DNA of 64,000 nucleotides from Closterium sp. NIES-65. Its lineage: Eukaryota; Streptophyta; Zygnematophyceae; Desmidiales; Closteriaceae. How positions within the stretch are numbered: position 1 is the stretch's first letter; every line of letters begins with the position of its first letter. Shown here piece after piece: positions 59,512 to 64,000 of the stretch. The notes under the pieces were generated by a model. That model did no database searches and had not been told where the DNA came from. It worked only from the letters and a program-made list of their open reading frames with translations. The stretch covers positions 2,170,860 to 2,234,859 of the forward strand of contig CANXME010002559.1 of assembly GCA_948144175.1 (NCBI GenBank), read 5' to 3'. The position numbers and the translations under genes were made by a program.

Positions 59512-62500
59512 CTAGCGTGTGCAAAATAAAAAGAACAAGGGCATAGCGTGTGCAAAATAGCAAGAACAAGGGCCTAGCATGTGCAAAATATAAAGAACAA
59601 AGGCCTAGCGTGTGCAAAATAAAAAGAACAAGGGCCTAGCGTGTGCAAAATTGCAAGAACAAGGGCCTAGCGTGTGCAAAATTGCAATAACAAGGGCCTA
59701 GCGAGTGCAAAATAGCAAGAGCAAGGGCCTAGCGTGTGCAAAAAATCAAGAACAAGGGCCTAGCGTTCGTGAAATAGCAAAAACAAGGGCCTAGCGTGTG
59801 CAAAATAAAAAGAACAAGGGTCTAGCATGTGCAAAATTCAAGAACAAGGGCCCTGCGTGTGCAAAATAAAAAGAACAAGGGCATAGCGTGTGCAAAATAG
59901 CAAGAACAAGGGCCTCGCGTATGCAAAATAAAAAGAACAAGGGCCTAGCGTGTGCAAAATAAAAAGAACAAGGGCCTAGCGTGTGCAAAATTGCAAGAAC
60001 AAGGGCCTAGCGTGTGCAAAATTGCAAGAACAAGGGCCTAGCGAGTGCAAAATAGCAAGAGCAAGGGCCTAGCGTGTGCAAAATAGCAAGAACAAGGACC
60101 TAGCGTTCACGAAATAGCAAGAGCAAATGCCTAGCGTGTGCAAAAAAAAAAGAACAAGGGTTTAGCATGTGCAAAATTGCAAGAACAAGGGCCTAGCGTG
60201 TGCAAGATAAAAAGAACTAGGGTATAGCATGTGCAAAATAGCAAGAACAAGGGCCTAGCGTGTGCAAAATAAAAAGAACAAGGGCCTAGCATGTGCAAAA
60301 TAAAAAGAAGAAGGGCCTAGCGTGTGCGAAATTGCAAGAACAAGGGCATAGTGTGTGCAAAATAAAAAGAACAAGGGCCTAGCGAGTGCAAAATATCAAG
60401 AGCAAGGGCCTAGCATGTAAAAAATCAAGAACAAGGGCCTAGCGTTCGCGAAATAGCAAGAACAAGGGCCTAGCGTTTGCAAAATAAAAAGAACAAGGGT
60501 CTAGCATGTGCAAAATTGCAAAAACAAGGGCCTAGCGTGTGCAAGAGAAAAGGAACTAGGGCATAGCGTGTGCAAATAGCAAAAACAAGGGCCTAGCGTG
60601 TGCAAAATAAAAAGAACAAGGGCCTAGCGTGTGCAAAATAAAAAGGACAAGGGCCTAGCGTGTGCGAAATTGCAAGAACAAGGGCCTTGCGTGTGCAAAA
60701 TTGCAAGAACAAGGGCATAGCGAATGCAAAATAGCAAGAGCAAGGGCCTAGCGTGTGCAAGATAAAAAGAACTAGGGCATAGAGTGTGCAAATAGCAAGA
60801 ACAAGGGCCTAGCGTGTGCAAAATAAAAAGAACAAGGGCCTAGCGTGTGCAAAATAAAAAGGACAAGGGCCTAGCGTGTGCGAAATTGCAAGAACAAGGG
60901 CCTTGCGTGTGCAAAATTGCAAGAACAAGGGCATAGCGAATGCAAAATAGCAAGAGCAAGGGCCTAGCGTGTGCAAAAAATCAAGAACAAGGGCCTAGCG
61001 TTCGCAAAATAGCAAGAACAAGGGCCTAGCGTGTGCAAAATAAAAAAAACAAGGGTCTAGCACGTGCAAAATTGCAAGAACAAGGGCCTAGCGTTCGCAA
61101 AATAGCTAGAGCAAGGGCCAAGCGTGTGCAAAATTGCAAGAACAAGGGCCTAGTGTGTGCAAAATTGCAAGAACAAGGGCCTAGCGTGTGCAAAATTGCA
61201 AGAACAAGGGCCTAGCGAGTGCAAAATAGCAAGAGCAAGGGCCTAGTGTGTGCAAAAAATCAAGAACAAGGGCCTAGCGTTCGCGAAATAGCAAGAACGA
61301 GGGCCTAGCGTGTGCAAAATAAAAAGAGCAAGGGTCTAGCATGTGCAAAATTGCAAGAACAAGGGCCAAGCGTGTGCAAAATAAAGAGAACTAGGACATA
61401 GCTTGTGCAAAATAGCAAGAACAAGGGCCTAGCGTGTGCAAAATAAAAAGAACAAGGGCCTAGCGTGTGCAAAATTGCAAGAACAAGGGCCTAGCGTGTG
61501 CAAAATTGCAAGAACAAGGGCCTAGCGAGTGCAAAATAGCAAGAGCAAGGGCCTGTCGTGTGCAAAAAATCAAGAACAAGGGCCTAGCTTTCGCGAAATA
61601 GCAAGAACGAGGGCCTAGCGTGTGCAAAATAAAAAGAGCAAGGGTCTAGCATGTGCAAAATTGCAAGAACAAGGGCCAAGCGTGTGCAAAATAAAGAGAA
61701 CTAGGACATAGCTTGTGCAAAATAGCAAGAACAAGGGCCTAGCGTGTGCAAAATAAAAAGAACAAGGGCCTAGCGTGTGCAAAATTGCAAGAACAAGGGC
61801 CTAGCGTGTGCAAAATTGCAAGAACAAGGGCCTAGCGAGTGCAAAATAGCAAGAGCAAGGGCCTGTCGTGTGCAAAAAATCAAGAACAAGGGCCTAGCTT
61901 TCGCGAAATAGCAAGAACGTGAGCCTAGCATTTGCAAAATAGCAAGAACAAGGGCCTAGCGTGTGCAAAATAAAAAGAACAAGGGCCTAGCGTGTGCAAA
62001 ATAAAAAGAACAAGGGCCCAGCGTGTGCAAAACTGCAAAAACAAGGGCCTAGCGTGTGCAAAATTGCAAGAACAAGGGCCTAGCGAGTGCAAAATAGCAA
62101 GAGCAAGGGCCTAGCGTGAGCAAAAAATCAAGAACAAGGGCCTAGCGTGCGCGAAATAGCAAGAACAAGGACCAAGCGTGTGCAAAATAAAAAGAACAAG
62201 GGTCTAGCATGTGCAAAATTGCAAGAACAAGGGCCTAGCGTGTGCAAAATAAAAAGAACAAGGGCATAGCGTGTGCAAAATAGCAAGAACAAGGGCCTAG
62301 CGTGTGCAAAATAAAAAGAACAAGGGCCTAGCGTGTGCAAAATAATAAGAACAAATGCCTAGCGTGTGCAAAATTGCAAGAACAAGGGCCTAGCGTGTGC
62401 AATATAGCAAGAGCAAGGGCCAAGCGTGTGCAAAAAATCAAGAACAAGGGCCTAGCGTTCGCGAAATAGCAAGAACAAGGGCCTAGCGTGTGCAAAATAA

Positions 62501-64000
62501 AAAGAACAAGGGTCTAGCATGTGCAAAATTGCAAGAACAAGGGCCTAGCGTGTGCAAAATAAAAAAAACAAGGGCATAGCGTGTGCAAAATAAAAAGAAC
62601 AGGGGCGTAGCGTGTGCAAAATAAAAAGAACAAGAGCCTAGGCTGTGCAAAATAAAAAGAACAAAGGCCTAGCGTGTGCAAAATTGCAAGAACAAGGGCC
62701 TAGCGAGTGCAAAATAGCAAGAACAAGGGCCTAGCATGTGCAAAAAATCAAGAACAAGGGCCTAGCTGTTTGGGAAATAGCAAGAGCAAGGGCCTAGCGT
62801 GTGCAAAATAAAAAGAACAAGGGTCTAGCATGTGCAAAATTGCAAGAACAAGAGCCTAGCGTGTGCAAAATAAAAAGAACAAGGGCATAGCGTGTGCAAA
62901 ATAGCAAGAACAAGGGCCTAGCGTGTGCAAAATAAAAAGAACAAGGGCCTAGCGTGTGCAAAATTGAAAGAACAAGGGCCTAGCGTGTGCAAAATTGCAA
63001 GAACAAGGGCCTAACGTGTGCAAAATTGCAAGAACAAGGGCCTAGCGAGTGCAGAATAGCAAGAGCAAGGGCCTAGCGTGTGCAAAAAATCAAGAACAAG
63101 GGCCAAGCGTTCGCGAAATAGCAAGAACAAGGGCCTAGCGTGTGCAAAATAAAAAGAACAAAGGTCTAGCATGTGCAAATTTGCAAGAACAAGGGCCTAG
63201 CGTGTTCAAAATAAAAAGAACAAGAGCATAGCGTGTGCAAAATAGCAAGAACAAGGGCCTAGCGTGCGCAAAATAAAAAGAACAAGGGCCTAGCGTGTGC
63301 AAAATAAAAAGAACAAGGGCCTAGCATGTGCAAAATTGCAAGAACAAGGGCCTAGCGTGTGCAAAATTGCAAAAACAAGGGCCTAGCGAGTGCAAAATAG
63401 CAAGAGCAAGGGCCTAGCGTATGCAAAAAATCAAGAACAAGCGCCTAGCTTTCGCGAAATGGCAAGAACGAGGTCCTAGCATTTGCAAAATAGCAAGAAC
63501 AAGGGCCTAGCGTGTGCAAAAAAAAAAGAACAAGGGCCTAGCGTGTGCAAAATAAATAGAACAAGGGCCCAGCGTGTGCAAAATTGCAAGAACAAGGGCC
63601 TAGCGTGTGCAAAATTGCAAGAACAAGAGCCTAGCGTGCGCAAAATAACAAGAACAAGGGCATAGCGTGTGCAAAATTGCAAGAACAAGGGCCTAGCGTG
63701 TGCAAAATAAAAAGAACAAGGGCCTAGCGTGTGCAAAATAAAAAGAACAAGGGCCTAGTGTGTGCAAACTAAAAAGAACAAGGGCCTAGCGTGTGCAAAA
63801 TCGCAAGAACAAGTGCCTAGCGTGTGCAAAATTGCAAAAACAAGGGCCTAGCGAGTGCAAAATAGCAAGAGCAAGGGCCTAGCGTGTGCAAAAAATCAAG
63901 AACAAGGGCCTAGATTTCGCGAAATAGCAAGAACGAGGGCCTAGCGTTTGCAAAATAGCAAGAACAAGGGCCTAGCGTGTGCAAAATAAAAAGAACAAAG
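59512..64000 (+). repeat. Satellite B array, block 2 (distinct subfamily)
   Basis: About 145 units of 31 bp, running out of the window. A new AT-half variant, AAAATAAAAAGAACAA, is very common here and rare before 53.7 kb. AAAAAATCAAGAAC, TTCGCGAAATAGC and GCGAGTGCAAAATAGCAAGAGC also appear. The GCGAGTGC (or GCGAATGC) unit recurs at 59701, 60041, 60382, 60720, 60936, 61215, 61525, 61835, 62083, 62703, 63045, 63386 and 63851. This gives a HOR most often of about 11 monomers (341 bp) but ranging from 7 to 20. Confidence 0.96.
61280..61919 (+). repeat. Perfect 310-bp (10-monomer) tandem duplication
   Basis: Bases 61280-61609 equal 61590-61919 with no mismatch that I can find at an offset of 310 bp. 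Shared private variants are GAACTAGGACATAGCTTG, AATAAAGAGAAC and GGCCTGTCGTG. Mismatches resume immediately outside (61279 against 61589, and 61610 against 61920). It is the youngest-looking exchange in the B arrays. Confidence 0.92.

Noticed and set aside
1..64000. Telomeric repeat tract
   Set aside because: I see no tandem TTTAGGG, TTAGGG or related short motif. The 17-bp and 31-bp monomers are not telomere-like.
1..64000. CENP-B box
   Set aside because: No match to the CENP-B box pattern in either consensus monomer. Centromere identity cannot be claimed from the sequence.

Overview
No protein-coding gene, rRNA, tRNA or CRISPR array can be supported in this window. Apart from one 856-bp island, the 64 kb is tandem satellite DNA built from two unrelated short monomers. 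Satellite A has a 17-bp monomer, consensus CTCCTGGACCAGGCAAG, about 65% GC. Satellite B has a 31-bp monomer made of a GC-rich half (GGGCCTAGCGTGTGC) and an AT-rich half (AAAATTGCAAGAACAA), about 48% GC. The window is therefore eukaryotic nuclear heterochromatin, for example pericentromeric, subtelomeric or knob DNA. The island looks like a solo LTR of a type common in plants, so a plant host is my best guess, but this is an inference.

Layout: 1-16785 satellite A, forward; 16786-18620 A, inverted; 18621-19962 A, forward; 19963-38379 A, inverted; 38380-46180 satellite B; 46181-47036 solo LTR with a 5-bp target duplication; 47042-53698 B continued; 53699-59503 A, inverted; 59504-59511 a short junction filler; 59512-64000 B, a different subfamily. 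B keeps one orientation throughout. A changes orientation three times inside the first block.

Both satellites carry higher-order repeats (HORs). In A, repeat distances are multiples of 17 bp: 6,392 bp (376 monomers), 1,496 (88), 1,479 (87), 2,210 (130), 374 (22) and 204 (12). In B, distances are multiples of 31 bp, sometimes plus 1-2 bp: 992 (32), 1,055 and 1,117 (34 and 36, plus 1), 1,674 (54), 1,953 (63), about 341 (11) and 310 (10). The first 11.0 kb of A holds phase across about 646 monomers with no net indel and contains two nearly identical copies of a segment of at least 3.94 kb. This is either very recent amplification or an assembly effect.

The many long open frames are a by-product of monomer length. 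Neither 17 nor 31 is divisible by 3, so each strand of A encodes one cyclic 17-residue peptide with no stop in any frame. Each B cycle contains one TAG per 31 codons. Nothing indicates that these frames are genes. The most informative items are the solo LTR with its uninterrupted paralogous empty site, the orientation switches of A at the same point of a palindromic monomer core, the microhomology at an A/B junction, and the length-neutral A16 replacement inside one B monomer.
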